Assembly: GCF_020524585.1 (NCBI RefSeq)
Contig: NZ_JAIVLK010000003.1
Span: forward strand, 248,001 to 312,000
Direction of reading: 5' to 3'
From: Celeribacter naphthalenivorans
Lineage (GTDB): Bacteria > Pseudomonadota > Alphaproteobacteria > Rhodobacterales > Rhodobacteraceae
DNA length: 64,000 bases
Translations under genes and position numbers: made by a program
Part shown: positions 9,869 through 18,453 of the stretch, piece after piece
Position numbering within the stretch: the first letter of the stretch is position 1
How the letters are laid out: each line of letters begins with the position of its first letter
The notes under the pieces: generated by a model
Databases searched by the model: none
The model's input: only the letters and a program-made list of their open reading frames with translations
What the model was told of the DNA's origin: nothing

Positions 9869-11403
9869 TGCGCGGACCTCACAACATTTGGCGGCTCATC
9901 CGCACCGGCGCGACCATGGAGCGCACAGGCGCCATGACGCAGGCAATGGATGCGCTCGATGCCCCCAAGGCCTTTCGCGTTTTGGCGCGCACCGTAGTCT
10001 GGCCGTTTCAATGGTTGGGCTATAAGGGCGACCCCGAACAACCGCCTTTAACACGCGCTTTGACCGCGTTGGGGCCTGCTTATATCAAATTTGGACAGAT
10101 TTTGTCGACGCGTCCCGATGTCGTCGGCGCCGATCTTGCCAAGCAGTTGCAAGTGCTTCAGGACCGGATGCCCGCCTTCCCTCGGGACGCCGCGATCAAG
10201 ACCATTGAGTCTGAACTCGAAGCCCCGATTTCCGAGCTGTTTTCCGAGTTTTCCGAACCCGTCGCCGCCGCCTCTATCGCGCAGGTCCATAAGGCCGTGC
10301 GCGCCGATACCGGTCAGGCCGTAGCCGTCAAAGTGCTGCGCCCCGGGATCGAGCGCGCCTTTCGCACTGATGTGGATGCGTTTTACCTGATCGCCTCGCT
10401 GATCGAGAAACTTTCCCCCGCCTCGCGCCGTCTGCGCCCGACCGAAGTCATCGCGCATTTCGAAGGCGTGGTGCATGGCGAGTTGGATCTTCGACTGGAG
10501 AGCGCCTCCGCCTCGCAATATGCCGCCAATACGGTGGGTGACGAAGGTTTCTCAGTACCTGCCGTCGATTGGGGACTGTCGTCCAAACGCGTGATGACGC
10601 TCGAATGGGTCGATGGCATCACCGCCTCAAATGTCGATGAGATCACCGCCGCCGGACATGACCTGTCGGTCCTCGGGCCCCGCGTGTTGCAGATGTTCCT
10701 GACCCACGCGCTGCGCGATGGTTTTTTCCACGCAGACATGCATCAAGGCAACCTCAAGATCGCGCCCGACGGCGACATCATCGCGCTGGATTTCGGCATC
10801 ATGGGCATGCTCGATGAGTATACACGACGTGTTTATGCCGAGATTTTGTACGGATTTATCAAAAAAGACTACAAACGTGTGGCCGAGGTCCATTTCGAAG
10901 CGGGCTATGTCCCGGCTGACCAGGACGTGGATGAATTTGCCCGTGCGCTGCGTGCCGTCGGTGATCCGATCTTTGGGATGGACGCCACGCGCATCTCTAT
11001 GGCGCGGCTTTTGTCCTACCTGTTCGAGGTGACTGAGCGCTTCGGGATGCAGACCCGCACCGAGCTGATCCTCTTGCAGCGCACGATGGTGGTGGTCGAA
11101 GGCGTGTCGCGCTCGCTCGATCCGCATATCAATATTTGGGAAGTCTCAAAGCCGGTGGTCGAGGAGTACATCAAGGCGAACATTGGCCCACGCGCTCTGA
11201 CCCGCGATTTGTGGAACACCGCACGGGTTCTGTCGCGGTTTGGACCGCGCCTGCCGCAATTGGCCGAAGCGCTTTTGATTGCCCAAAGCAAAGAGCCGGA
11301 AAAACCTGCCAAACAAACCAATCGTTGGCAGGTGCTCTGGCTGCTTCTGGGGGGGGCTGTCTCCGCAGGCCTCGGCGCCGCAGCCATTCTTATATTCGGC
11401 TAA
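9868..11403 (+). CDS. ubiB: Atypical kinase UbiB, ubiquinone biosynthesis
   Basis: ADCK/ABC1-type protein kinase-like ATPase that supports ubiquinone synthesis at the membrane. 511 residues from [20 protein letters not shown]. It has the KxGQ motif in YIKFGQILSTRPD, the Ala-rich loop AAASIAQVHKA, the catalytic-loop variant HADMHQGNLK (HADPHPGN in most members) and the metal motif LDFGIMG. One clear hydrophobic C-terminal segment is visible. The 3' end overlaps the convergent phosphotransferase gene by 14 bases. Confidence 0.95.
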   Translation: MRGPHNIWRLIRTGATMERTGAMTQAMDALDAPKAFRVLARTVVWPFQWLGYKGDPEQPPLTRALTALGPAYIKFGQILSTRPDVVGADLAKQLQVLQDRMPAFPRDAAIKTIESELEAPISELFSEFSEPVAAASIAQVHKAVRADTGQAVAVKVLRPGIERAFRTDVDAFYLIASLIEKLSPASRRLRPTEVIAHFEGVVHGELDLRLESASASQYAANTVGDEGFSVPAVDWGLSSKRVMTLEWVDGITASNVDEITAAGHDLSVLGPRVLQMFLTHALRDGFFHADMHQGNLKIAPDGDIIALDFGIMGMLDEYTRRVYAEILYGFIKKDYKRVAEVHFEAGYVPADQDVDEFARALRAVGDPIFGMDATRISMARLLSYLFEVTERFGMQTRTELILLQRTMVVVEGVSRSLDPHINIWEVSKPVVEEYIKANIGPRALTRDLWNTARVLSRFGPRLPQLAEALLIAQSKEPEKPAKQTNRWQVLWLLLGGAVSAGLGAAAILIFG

Positions 11404-12241
11404 GCTCAGCCTCAAAGGCGCGGGCATAAACGGCCTCGCCTTGCGCCACTTTCCACGCGCAATAGGCCGCCATGCGCCAGTGGAAAAAGGGTTTGAGCGA
11501 CAGGTAGCGTTCGATAACGGATGCGTCCGGATAGGCCTGAAGAGCCGTGAATTCGTCCGCTGGCGGAAGGGCGCCTGCTCCGTAGACGACATGCATGGCC
11601 GGGGAGAGCGCAATCGCGAGATCCGCCGTGGCGTCCCCGATGGCCGGGCATTGCCAATCGATCAACATCCGCTTTTCCCCATACGCCAGAACATTGGCCG
11701 GGACCGGGTCGCCGTGGAGAAAAACACTCGGCCCGGCCGGAATATCTCGCGGCTCCGGCGCACAACGGTCCAACTCTTTGACGCCTTCGCCCCTAAGGCC
11801 CGCTACAATCTGTCGGCCTTGCTGCAAAAGAGCCCTTGGCGTGCTCTCAAGCCGCCTCAGTTTCGGTGCCCCAACCTGATGAAGCCTTGCAAGCGTTCGA
11901 ATTGTCTCCGCATCCGTGTAACGCAAAGGCGCACCTGCAACATATCGATAGACAATGCATATGCCGGTGCCTGTCGCAAAAGAGGTCTGAAAGTCGGGTG
12001 CAAGACCGGTCCCTGCCAAAACCTGAAGCGCCGCACGTTCTGCGGTTGGATCATTGGGAAAGAGGCGGTTGGAACGGTCCGCATCAAACAGCTTGAAAAC
12101 CCAGGAGCCCGCTCCCGTCTTCAGACGCCAAGACCGATTGCTGCGCCCGCCGGACAAGGTGATCCATGTTTGATCCGTCCCGAAACTTTGCCGCGCGAAC
12201 GCCCGCAGCTCATCTGGTGGACCGTCTGGATGTATAGTCAA
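11390..12241 (-). CDS. Phosphotransferase of the aminoglycoside/choline kinase family
   Basis: About 283 residues with the APH/choline-kinase fold: FLHGDPVPANVL is the catalytic HGDxxxxN loop and MLIDWQ the metal-binding aspartate. A thiamine, choline or sugar kinase role is possible; the substrate is unknown. The start shown is a TTG with a G-rich patch (GGGGGCG) about nine bases ahead; no in-frame ATG exists until deep in the protein, so the start is uncertain. It is convergent with ubiB and 69 bases from flgD. Confidence 0.75.
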   Translation of the reverse strand: MTIHPDGPPDELRAFARQSFGTDQTWITLSGGRSNRSWRLKTGAGSWVFKLFDADRSNRLFPNDPTAERAALQVLAGTGLAPDFQTSFATGTGICIVYRYVAGAPLRYTDAETIRTLARLHQVGAPKLRRLESTPRALLQQGRQIVAGLRGEGVKELDRCAPEPRDIPAGPSVFLHGDPVPANVLAYGEKRMLIDWQCPAIGDATADLAIALSPAMHVVYGAGALPPADEFTALQAYPDASVIERYLSLKPFFHWRMAAYCAWKVAQGEAVYARAFEAELSRI

Positions 12242-12310
12242 AGTTGGCGCCCCCGGAAACAGATCGCCAAACTTAGCGTCACCCGATGAGGATCATCAAG
12301 GGGCGTGCGG

Positions 12311-12985
12311 CTATTCCGAGTCTCGCAATGCGGTCACATCCGAAGACCCGATCTCATTACCGCCCTCGAGCACAAGGATAATATCTCCATTATCGGCGCG
12401 GGCCTCGATGATTTTGGAATAGCTCTCAACCGATGTCGTCGAAAGATAATCATCGTTGAAATAATTCTCGATCTCAAAGCTGTAGAGCCCCGCACCAACC
12501 GGTGTGCCGCCATTGGCGGAGCCCGACCACTCGAATGTCTTTTGCTTCGGGTCGATTGGCACTTCTTGCACCACATTGCCGCTCGCATCACGAACGATCA
12601 AAACGGCCGAGTTGGCCGCCGTCGCGAAGTCTCCCGACAAGGTGACAGGCGAGCTGCCATCAAAATAGGCCGCCGCCTCACTGCGCGCTTCCTGGCCGAC
12701 CCAACCGGACAATTGCGAGAAACCCATCAAGCTGAGCTGTGAAGACAATTGTTCGAGAAGATCATTGGTCAGAACCGCCTGTTCAACCTCGGAGAAGGTC
12801 GCGAGCTGCACGGCATAGTCCGTCGATTCGATCGGATTGAGAGGATCCTGGTTTTGCATTTGCACCGTCAGCATCTTCAAAAACGTTTCGAAATCCGAGC
12901 TCATCATAGAGCTGGCGGACGCGCTTGATGGGCTCGTCGATGCAGTGGTCGTAGCAGCGTTTGCTGCGGCAATCGTGTTGGTCAT
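12311..12985 (-). CDS. flgD: Flagellar hook-capping protein FlgD
   Basis: Scaffold that caps the growing hook so that FlgE subunits polymerise. 224 residues. A Ser/Ala/Thr-rich export leader is followed by the conserved block DFETFLKMLTVQMQNQDPLNP (approximately 31-51) and EVEQAVLTNDLLEQL, then a FlgD Ig-like domain containing SGSANGGTPVGAGLYSFEI. It lies 12 bases after fliK in the same orientation, a usual pairing since FliK and FlgD work together in hook building. Confidence 0.93.
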   Translation of the reverse strand: MTNTIAAANAATTTASTSPSSASASSMMSSDFETFLKMLTVQMQNQDPLNPIESTDYAVQLATFSEVEQAVLTNDLLEQLSSQLSLMGFSQLSGWVGQEARSEAAAYFDGSSPVTLSGDFATAANSAVLIVRDASGNVVQEVPIDPKQKTFEWSGSANGGTPVGAGLYSFEIENYFNDDYLSTTSVESYSKIIEARADNGDIILVLEGGNEIGSSDVTALRDSE

Positions 12986-12997
12986 CCAAGCCTCCTG

Positions 12998-15109
12998 TTA
13001 AAGCCTAAGATCCATTCCGGACGTCCCGCCCAAAGTCAGGCGAACCGGGTCAGGTCGTATGTCGATGTCACCGCCAGAGCTCTCTGTCGCTCCCAGATCA
13101 CCGAAGCCGGTGAAGCGGGAAGAATCGCCTTGCTGTGTGCCCTGATCGAAGCTTTCAAAGCTGAACCCGCTGTTGGCATATCCCAGGTCTTTGAATTCCG
13201 CAGCGAGGCTATCGATGTTGCGACGCAAAAGATCGAGTGTGTCAGGGCGCTCTGTCGCGATCACCACTTGCATCGCACCGTTTTCAGAGACGTGGAACGA
13301 CAAGCGCACTTTGCCCAGTTCTTCCGGGGTCAGCGTGATTTCTACCGGCTTGTCAGGCAATTGCCTTGCCGCATCCGCGAGTTGCATCGCGACCCGATTG
13401 GGAAGCTCAATGCGATTGGCGGCACTGGTCGGTGACGCCAGATCGCGCGCAATCTGATGGTCTCGGGATGTACCGGACAGACTGGTAAGCTCATCCAACC
13501 CCTCCGAAATTTCCGGCTTTTCGTCACTGACCGAGAGTGACTCGTTTGCCGCGACTGCAACTCCCGCCGTCGTCGCGGAAGCTTCAGGCGTCGGCATCAC
13601 AGCTTGGGCACGCGTGTCGCGCACAGCCATCGCGTCAGCATCCTCAACAGTTGTGGTTTCTTCCGCCGCATTCGGCTGAGCTTCGCTGAACTCTACCGGC
13701 TGGTCGATAGACGAATCGGTTTTGGTTTCCGCTTTGGCATCCAAAGGTTTGGCGGCTGTTTCAAGTCTCTGCTCCCGCAGCTCTTGCTTGGTCTCGCGCG
13801 GTTCGGAATCAGGCTGCGTCGCCCCCTCTTTCATGCCCTGGATGTTCAAGTCAGCCGTCATCTCATTCGACATTGCGCTTTCAGGGAATGCATTCAACGC
13901 CGCTTGAGACACCACTGTCCTCACCGTCTCCTTGGACGGTGTTTGAGAGGCGCCTGACGCATTGGTGTTATGCTCCTGCTCAGGCGTCGCAATCAGATTA
14001 TCCGGTTGTTTTCCCATCTGTTCATGCACCGGCCCCGTTTCCACCGTTTCTACGGCTGCGGTCTGGAGCCGGGTCTCGATTCTATCGACAGGCATGTCAC
14101 TTGCCTGTGATGCGGCTGTGGGCGAACTGTCTTTCACAAACACCGCAGACGCATAGGCCACACGTTCCGTATTCTCTTTACGCTCTGTGGCTGAAGGCTG
14201 ATTAAAAGTCGCCTCATACTCACCCTCCCGCAAAGCGGAGGGTGGGGCAGAATCAGGCGTAATCGTGTTTGTTTCACGCTCGACTTTATCAACAAGCACA
14301 CCCTCTTTGCCCGTCGCAGCACTTAAAGCATCAGTCTCAGCGCGTGCGTCTACAGGCATTCTCCCAGACCCAGAGGTCAAATCGACCGCCAAACTGTCCT
14401 GACGCTTAAAGAAAGGCTTATTTTCGGCGGGGATCATCGCAACCGAAGCGCCCTCGGGGACCGTTTTTTCTGCGTTGGTCATCGCGGGCGCTGCAGATGA
14501 CACGTTGTTCGATAGGACGACCGGCGTCACGTCCTCGTGGCTGTCGCCCAAGTTTTTCGGCGCAGCAGACGCGACGTTAAGATCAGCAACGGTCAGCGCC
14601 ATGTCGGAAAGATGATCGTCAAGATCGAGCGTCTCACCTTCCTGTCTTACATCACTGTCGACATCATCAGGCGCGTTAGCATCTGTGTCGGACACGACCG
14701 CAACACCCAAAATCGGCGCAATATCTGCGTCCTGTTCGGTCAGATTTTGCACGCCAAATACGTTTTGAAGCGTAGATTGTCCCTGCTGATCAAATAGGAT
14801 TCTGGTTTGCGGAACAGGTGTCAGCGGAATGGCAGTCGCTGTTTTGACATCTGACAATGAAAGCACCACAGGACCTGTCTTCGACGGATTTTCACTGGTG
14901 CGATTTTCACGGACAAAAACGTCCTCAAAAGATGTCTTGCCGTCTTTTGCCGCCGAATTCTTCCCCGCGGCATCGGGCAAGGCCATCTGTGCAGAGGCCT
15001 GCTCTCTTTTCGCATCGACACGGTCAACAGACCCCGAAGCAGAACGAAGCTGTGAACCGGCAACATCCGTCACCTGAAAGTCAGAGTTTAAAATTTGCAT
15101 TTCTTGCAT
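12998..15109 (-). CDS. fliK: Flagellar hook-length control protein FliK
   Basis: 703 residues; long, acidic and low in order over the first ~540 residues, as expected for a secreted molecular ruler. The C-terminal FliK domain (about 590-680) is recognisable by PVEITLTPEELGKVRLSFHV and the following RPDTLDLLRRNIDSLAAEFK. I place the start at the ATG at 15109, which has AAAGA upstream; another ATG lies three codons later. It is divergent from the flgJ-like gene and co-directional with flgD. Confidence 0.88.
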   Translation of the reverse strand: MQEMQILNSDFQVTDVAGSQLRSASGSVDRVDAKREQASAQMALPDAAGKNSAAKDGKTSFEDVFVRENRTSENPSKTGPVVLSLSDVKTATAIPLTPVPQTRILFDQQGQSTLQNVFGVQNLTEQDADIAPILGVAVVSDTDANAPDDVDSDVRQEGETLDLDDHLSDMALTVADLNVASAAPKNLGDSHEDVTPVVLSNNVSSAAPAMTNAEKTVPEGASVAMIPAENKPFFKRQDSLAVDLTSGSGRMPVDARAETDALSAATGKEGVLVDKVERETNTITPDSAPPSALREGEYEATFNQPSATERKENTERVAYASAVFVKDSSPTAASQASDMPVDRIETRLQTAAVETVETGPVHEQMGKQPDNLIATPEQEHNTNASGASQTPSKETVRTVVSQAALNAFPESAMSNEMTADLNIQGMKEGATQPDSEPRETKQELREQRLETAAKPLDAKAETKTDSSIDQPVEFSEAQPNAAEETTTVEDADAMAVRDTRAQAVMPTPEASATTAGVAVAANESLSVSDEKPEISEGLDELTSLSGTSRDHQIARDLASPTSAANRIELPNRVAMQLADAARQLPDKPVEITLTPEELGKVRLSFHVSENGAMQVVIATERPDTLDLLRRNIDSLAAEFKDLGYANSGFSFESFDQGTQQGDSSRFTGFGDLGATESSGGDIDIRPDPVRLTLGGTSGMDLRL

Positions 15110-15213
15110 CCGGGATTTCTTTCGCCGTGATGCCAATATCCATGCAGAGGGTTACCGGTTCTTTACCGAATTGCGGTTAGGAGTCGAAAAATACTTCGAA
15201 TTGGAGAGACCCC

Positions 15214-15504
15214 ATGTCTTTGACATCCATAAATCCTGTCACGACACCTCAGACTCCGCAGATGAAACATGAGGAGAAGATGCAAGAGGCAGCCGACAAA
15301 CTTGAGGCGGCCTTTCTTGCAGAGATGTTGAAGAGCGCAGGATTCGGGCAAACGCCGGAGACCTTTGGGGGCGGCTCCGGTGAGGATCAATTCTCATCTT
15401 TCCTCGTCCAGGCGCAGGCCGAAAAAATGGTCGAAGCTGGGGGAATCGGTCTTTCTGAACAGATTTTCAACGCTCTAAAGGAGAAATCTCATGGCTCTTC
15501 TTGA
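15214..15504 (+). CDS. FlgJ-like rod-binding protein (no muramidase domain)
   Basis: 96 residues, matching the N-terminal rod-binding half of FlgJ: KLEAAFLAEMLKSAGF, then GGSGEDQFSSFLVQAQAEKM and GIGLSEQIFNALK. FlgJ proteins cap rod assembly; enteric FlgJ carries a second, peptidoglycan-cutting domain, which is absent here as in many alphaproteobacteria. The start has GGAGAG seven bases upstream. It overlaps the next gene by 14 bases, so the two are co-translated. Confidence 0.8.
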   Translation: MSLTSINPVTTPQTPQMKHEEKMQEAADKLEAAFLAEMLKSAGFGQTPETFGGGSGEDQFSSFLVQAQAEKMVEAGGIGLSEQIFNALKEKSHGSS

Positions 15505-15844
15505 TGTTTTTCGCCCGATTTCGGCCCTTACAGATTTGCTCGATAAGGAAAAAGAAGCGCTTCTTAAAAGCGATTTCTCTACTCTTCGGGCACTGGCCAA
15601 ACCTAAAGAGAATCTGATGGCAATGATTGCCAAATCTCAGGTTCCAGCAGAGTCTCTCAGCACATTGCAAAAGCGCATCGAAGGCAACCAACGCCTTTTG
15701 TTGGCCTCTGCCAAAGGGCTCCGGATGGCGCGTGAACGGCTCAGCTCATTGAAATCGCCCTCGTCCGATTTCAACACCTATGGACCGGCGGGCACCACCA
15801 CCTCAATGGTTCGTAAGTCATTAACCATGAAGAGAAAAGCCTGA
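15491..15844 (+). CDS. Putative FlgN-like flagellar chaperone
   Basis: 117 residues, predicted largely helical, with a heptad-rich first 80 residues (LTDLLDKEKEALLKSDFSTL) and a basic tail. Size, position directly after the rod-binding gene and before flagellin, and helical pattern fit FlgN, the chaperone for hook-filament junction proteins FlgK and FlgL. Sequence motifs are weak, so this rests partly on context. Confidence 0.55.
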   Translation: MALLDVFRPISALTDLLDKEKEALLKSDFSTLRALAKPKENLMAMIAKSQVPAESLSTLQKRIEGNQRLLLASAKGLRMARERLSSLKSPSSDFNTYGPAGTTTSMVRKSLTMKRKA

Positions 15845-16072
15845 GCAGATGCCCCATTTTTGCCTCAAATTGAAAGCATCTATCCGAGGCAGCTTAGGAA
15901 ACTTTTAGCCTTTAAGCTTCAATGATCAGAGTGCATCCCGAGGGGGTGGCACGGTCGACCGGAAAAGGTCATCCGTAATCAGTCAGAATGACGATCCTGA
16001 AACCGCCCGTGGGGGCGGATCTCGAAACTCATGCGGCGCAAAATGCGTCCTTAGATCAAAGGAAATTATGCT
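15845..16072 (+). promoter_or_regulatory. Flagellin promoter and structured 5' leader
   Basis: 228 bases ahead of the flagellin gene. A CtrA-like element TTAG-N7-TTAG (15894-15908, six of eight matches to TTAA-N7-TTAA) is followed by a GACC/GGTC hairpin near 15960, a GC hairpin CCGCCC/GGGCGG (16003-16018), and a small CGCA/TGCG hairpin (16037-16047). The ribosome site AAAGGA is at 16058-16063. FlbT, encoded just downstream, is known in Caulobacter to act on the flagellin mRNA leader. Confidence 0.5.
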
Positions 16073-17587
16073 ATGTCCAGCATTCTGACCAACAACGGCG
16101 CAATGGTTGCGCTGCAGACCCTGAATTCCATCAACTCCGATCTCTCCAAAACCCAAAGCATGATCTCCACCGGTAAAGATGTTGCTTCTGCGAAAGACAA
16201 CTCTTCCGTGTGGGCCATCTCCAAAGTGATGGAATCGGATGTCGCTGGTTTCAAAGCCATTTCTGACAGCCTTGCTCTTGGCGAATCGACCCTCGCCGTT
16301 GCGTCGCAGGCCGCTGAAACCGTGACCGACCTGCTCACCGACATCAAAGAAAAAGTCGTCGCTGCGCAGGAAGAAAACGTCGACCGCGAAAAGATTCAAA
16401 CAGACATCGACGCCCTTATCGGCCAGGTGAAATCCGTTGTCGGCGCGGCCCAATTTAACGGCCTCAGCCTTGTGGAAGGCACCGACGACGTCAATGTGCT
16501 TTCTTCGCTCGACCGCGCCTCCGATGGCACGGTGACCGCCTCTGACATCACAGTTGCACGGCAAGATTTGTCCACCAGCGCCGGTACATATGGTAGCGGA
16601 ACTTCGCTGGCCTCCAACGCCACGGCCTCGGATACCGCAGTGTCCAATACGGCCAACACTGCCGTTGTCACTGTGGGCAACACATGGGCGGCTGACGACG
16701 TTGCAACCCTGAGTGTCGCAGGCGTCGAGGTGAGCTTTACCGCCACCGGCACCGCTGTGGCAGACGTCGCAGACGGGCTTGCAGGGATGATCAACGGCCT
16801 TGGCCTTGAGGGCATTACCGCAACCGGCAACGGGGACGGCACGCTGACGATCAGCTCGACCAACGCCTTCGAAGACATTGCCGTGACCAGCGGCGAGACC
16901 ACGGCAGGTGATGGTGACGTCCTGATCACCGCGCTGAACGGCACGACCGGTCTGAGCGACACCTCTGGCACCATTGACGAACGCGCCGAAAGCATTGCTT
17001 TCTCGACGTCCGCCGCCGTGAAGGAGGGTGACGGTTACAAAGTGACGGTTGGGGGCAGTTCCTACAACTACGTCGCCGGTAAAGGCGAGACCATGGAGGA
17101 CGTCGCCCGCGGCCTGAAAACTGCGATCGACTCTGCTGGCCTCGAGGATATTTCGACCACTGTGAGCAAAGACGCCGACACCGGCCAATGGTCTTTGAAG
17201 GTCGACAATAACGGGTCTTCTTTGGCGTTCTCTGTGACCGGTAACGAAGGCGGTGAAGCCTCCGGTGGTCTGTTCGGCCTCGACAGCATCGATGTCACCA
17301 CGAATGCAGGGGCCGACGCTGCCCTCGGCAACATCGAAACCTTGATCAACAACTCGATTGATGCTGCCGCATCCTTTGGTTCTGCCCAAGGTCGGATTGA
17401 AACTCAGTCCAGCTTTATCTCCAATCTCACCGACGCTCTGACCTCCGGGATCGGGTCCATGGTGGATGCGGATATGGAAGAAGCATCGGCCAAACTTCAG
17501 GCCCTTCAGGTTCAGCAGCAGCTGGGTGTGCAATCGCTCTCGATCGCCAACCAAGCTCCGCAAACCATCCTGTCGCTCTTCGGCTAA
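16073..17587 (+). CDS. fliC: Flagellin
   Basis: Filament subunit, 504 residues. The conserved D0/D1 N-terminus MSSILTNNGAMVALQTLNSI and the C-terminus with LQALQVQQQLGVQSLSIANQ frame a variable, Thr/Ala/Gly-rich middle (about 160-390) that would form the exposed filament surface. The terminal FG region (ILSLFG) is typical. It is the only flagellin gene in the window. A competing out-of-frame ATG lies five bases upstream (see findings). Confidence 0.95.
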   Translation: MSSILTNNGAMVALQTLNSINSDLSKTQSMISTGKDVASAKDNSSVWAISKVMESDVAGFKAISDSLALGESTLAVASQAAETVTDLLTDIKEKVVAAQEENVDREKIQTDIDALIGQVKSVVGAAQFNGLSLVEGTDDVNVLSSLDRASDGTVTASDITVARQDLSTSAGTYGSGTSLASNATASDTAVSNTANTAVVTVGNTWAADDVATLSVAGVEVSFTATGTAVADVADGLAGMINGLGLEGITATGNGDGTLTISSTNAFEDIAVTSGETTAGDGDVLITALNGTTGLSDTSGTIDERAESIAFSTSAAVKEGDGYKVTVGGSSYNYVAGKGETMEDVARGLKTAIDSAGLEDISTTVSKDADTGQWSLKVDNNGSSLAFSVTGNEGGEASGGLFGLDSIDVTTNAGADAALGNIETLINNSIDAAASFGSAQGRIETQSSFISNLTDALTSGIGSMVDADMEEASAKLQALQVQQQLGVQSLSIANQAPQTILSLFG

Positions 17588-17595
17588 GAGCATTT

Positions 17596-17640
17596 TCCGG
17601 GCGCCTGAGCGGCGCCCGGATCCCTCGCGGAAAAACCGCG
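17596..17640 (+). terminator. Two hairpins after flagellin
   Basis: A perfect 10-base-pair stem TCCGGGCGCC (17596-17605) with GGCGCCCGGA (17611-17620) is followed by CGCGG/CCGCG around AAAAA (17626-17640). There is no T tract. These probably stabilise or partly terminate the abundant flagellin mRNA ahead of flaF. Confidence 0.6.
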
Positions 17641-17673
17641 CGTTGAAATTCATTGTCACCGGAAGGATACGAC

Positions 17674-18045
17674 GTGAACGCTCTTCAAATGGCCCGAACG
17701 GCCTACTCGAATACCGCCGCCCCCATCAGGACGCCACGCGGCACAGAATACGAGGCAATCGCCAGAATTACGCATCGCCTTCGTGAAGCCGCCAAAGACA
17801 AGAAACTGTCCTACTCCGCCTATGTTAAGGCGCTTTATGACAATCGTCGTCTTTGGACCCTTCTTGCGACAAATGTCGCTGAGAAGGACAACCAGCTCCC
17901 CAAAGAACTCCGCGCCCAGATATTCTATCTGGCACAGTTCACCGCAAAACACACATCAGACATTCTTTCCAAGAGAGCCGACGAGACGGCCCTGATCGAC
18001 ATCAACACCGCCATCATGCGTGGCCTGCAACGAGAGGGCCAATAA
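17674..18045 (+). CDS. flaF: Flagellar regulator FlaF
   Basis: 123 residues. FlaF is a flagellin-specific regulator/chaperone of alphaproteobacteria that works with FlbT to set flagellin synthesis. Recognised by MARTAYSNTAAPIRTPRGTE near the N-terminus and KELRAQIFYLAQFT in the second half. I use the GTG at 17674, with AAGGA eight bases upstream; an ATG five codons on is the alternative. Its stop is immediately followed by the flbT ATG. Confidence 0.92.
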   Translation: MNALQMARTAYSNTAAPIRTPRGTEYEAIARITHRLREAAKDKKLSYSAYVKALYDNRRLWTLLATNVAEKDNQLPKELRAQIFYLAQFTAKHTSDILSKRADETALIDINTAIMRGLQREGQ

Positions 18046-18453
18046 ATGAGCGGTCTTGTCTTAAAACTTGGTCCCAAAGAGCGCGTTCTGATCAACGGGG
18101 CTGTCATTGAAAACGGTGACCGCCGCTCTCGCCTTTCAATTGTCACACCAAACGCAAATATTTTGCGTCTCAGGGATGCAATTCACCCTGAAGAGGTCAA
18201 TACACCCGTGAGACGGGTGTGCTATATCGCTCAGTTGGTTCTCTCTGGAGATGCTGATCCAAAAGATGCCAGCATCCAGCTGATGCGTGGCGTCGAGCAA
18301 CTCAGCCAAGTTCTGACGGATGCGGATAGTCGGAAAATTCTCAACGCCGCAACATCAGACATCCAGAATGAGCAGTACTACCAAGCGCTCAAAGCGCTTC
18401 GCAGCCTTCTCCCGAGAGAAGAGCGGCTCCTATCTGCGGCCCAATACCAATGA
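18046..18453 (+). CDS. flbT: Flagellin mRNA regulator FlbT
   Basis: 135 residues, starting MSGLVLKLGPKERVLINGAV, the family opening. FlbT is a post-transcriptional regulator that in Caulobacter binds the flagellin mRNA leader and promotes its decay before the hook is complete. Adjacent flaF upstream and a four-base overlap with the next gene downstream give a flaF-flbT-DUF1217 operon after flagellin. Confidence 0.94.
   Translation: MSGLVLKLGPKERVLINGAVIENGDRRSRLSIVTPNANILRLRDAIHPEEVNTPVRRVCYIAQLVLSGDADPKDASIQLMRGVEQLSQVLTDADSRKILNAATSDIQNEQYYQALKALRSLLPREERLLSAAQYQ

Noticed and set aside
11404-12241. Antibiotic (aminoglycoside) resistance gene
   Set aside because: The APH fold also covers choline and sugar kinases; no mobile context and no resistance-specific motif, so only a family-level call is given.
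15983-17659. 558-codon open frame opposite flagellin
   Set aside because: Shadow of the flagellin gene; composition is His/Gly/Arg-rich antisense, no ribosome site or family motif.
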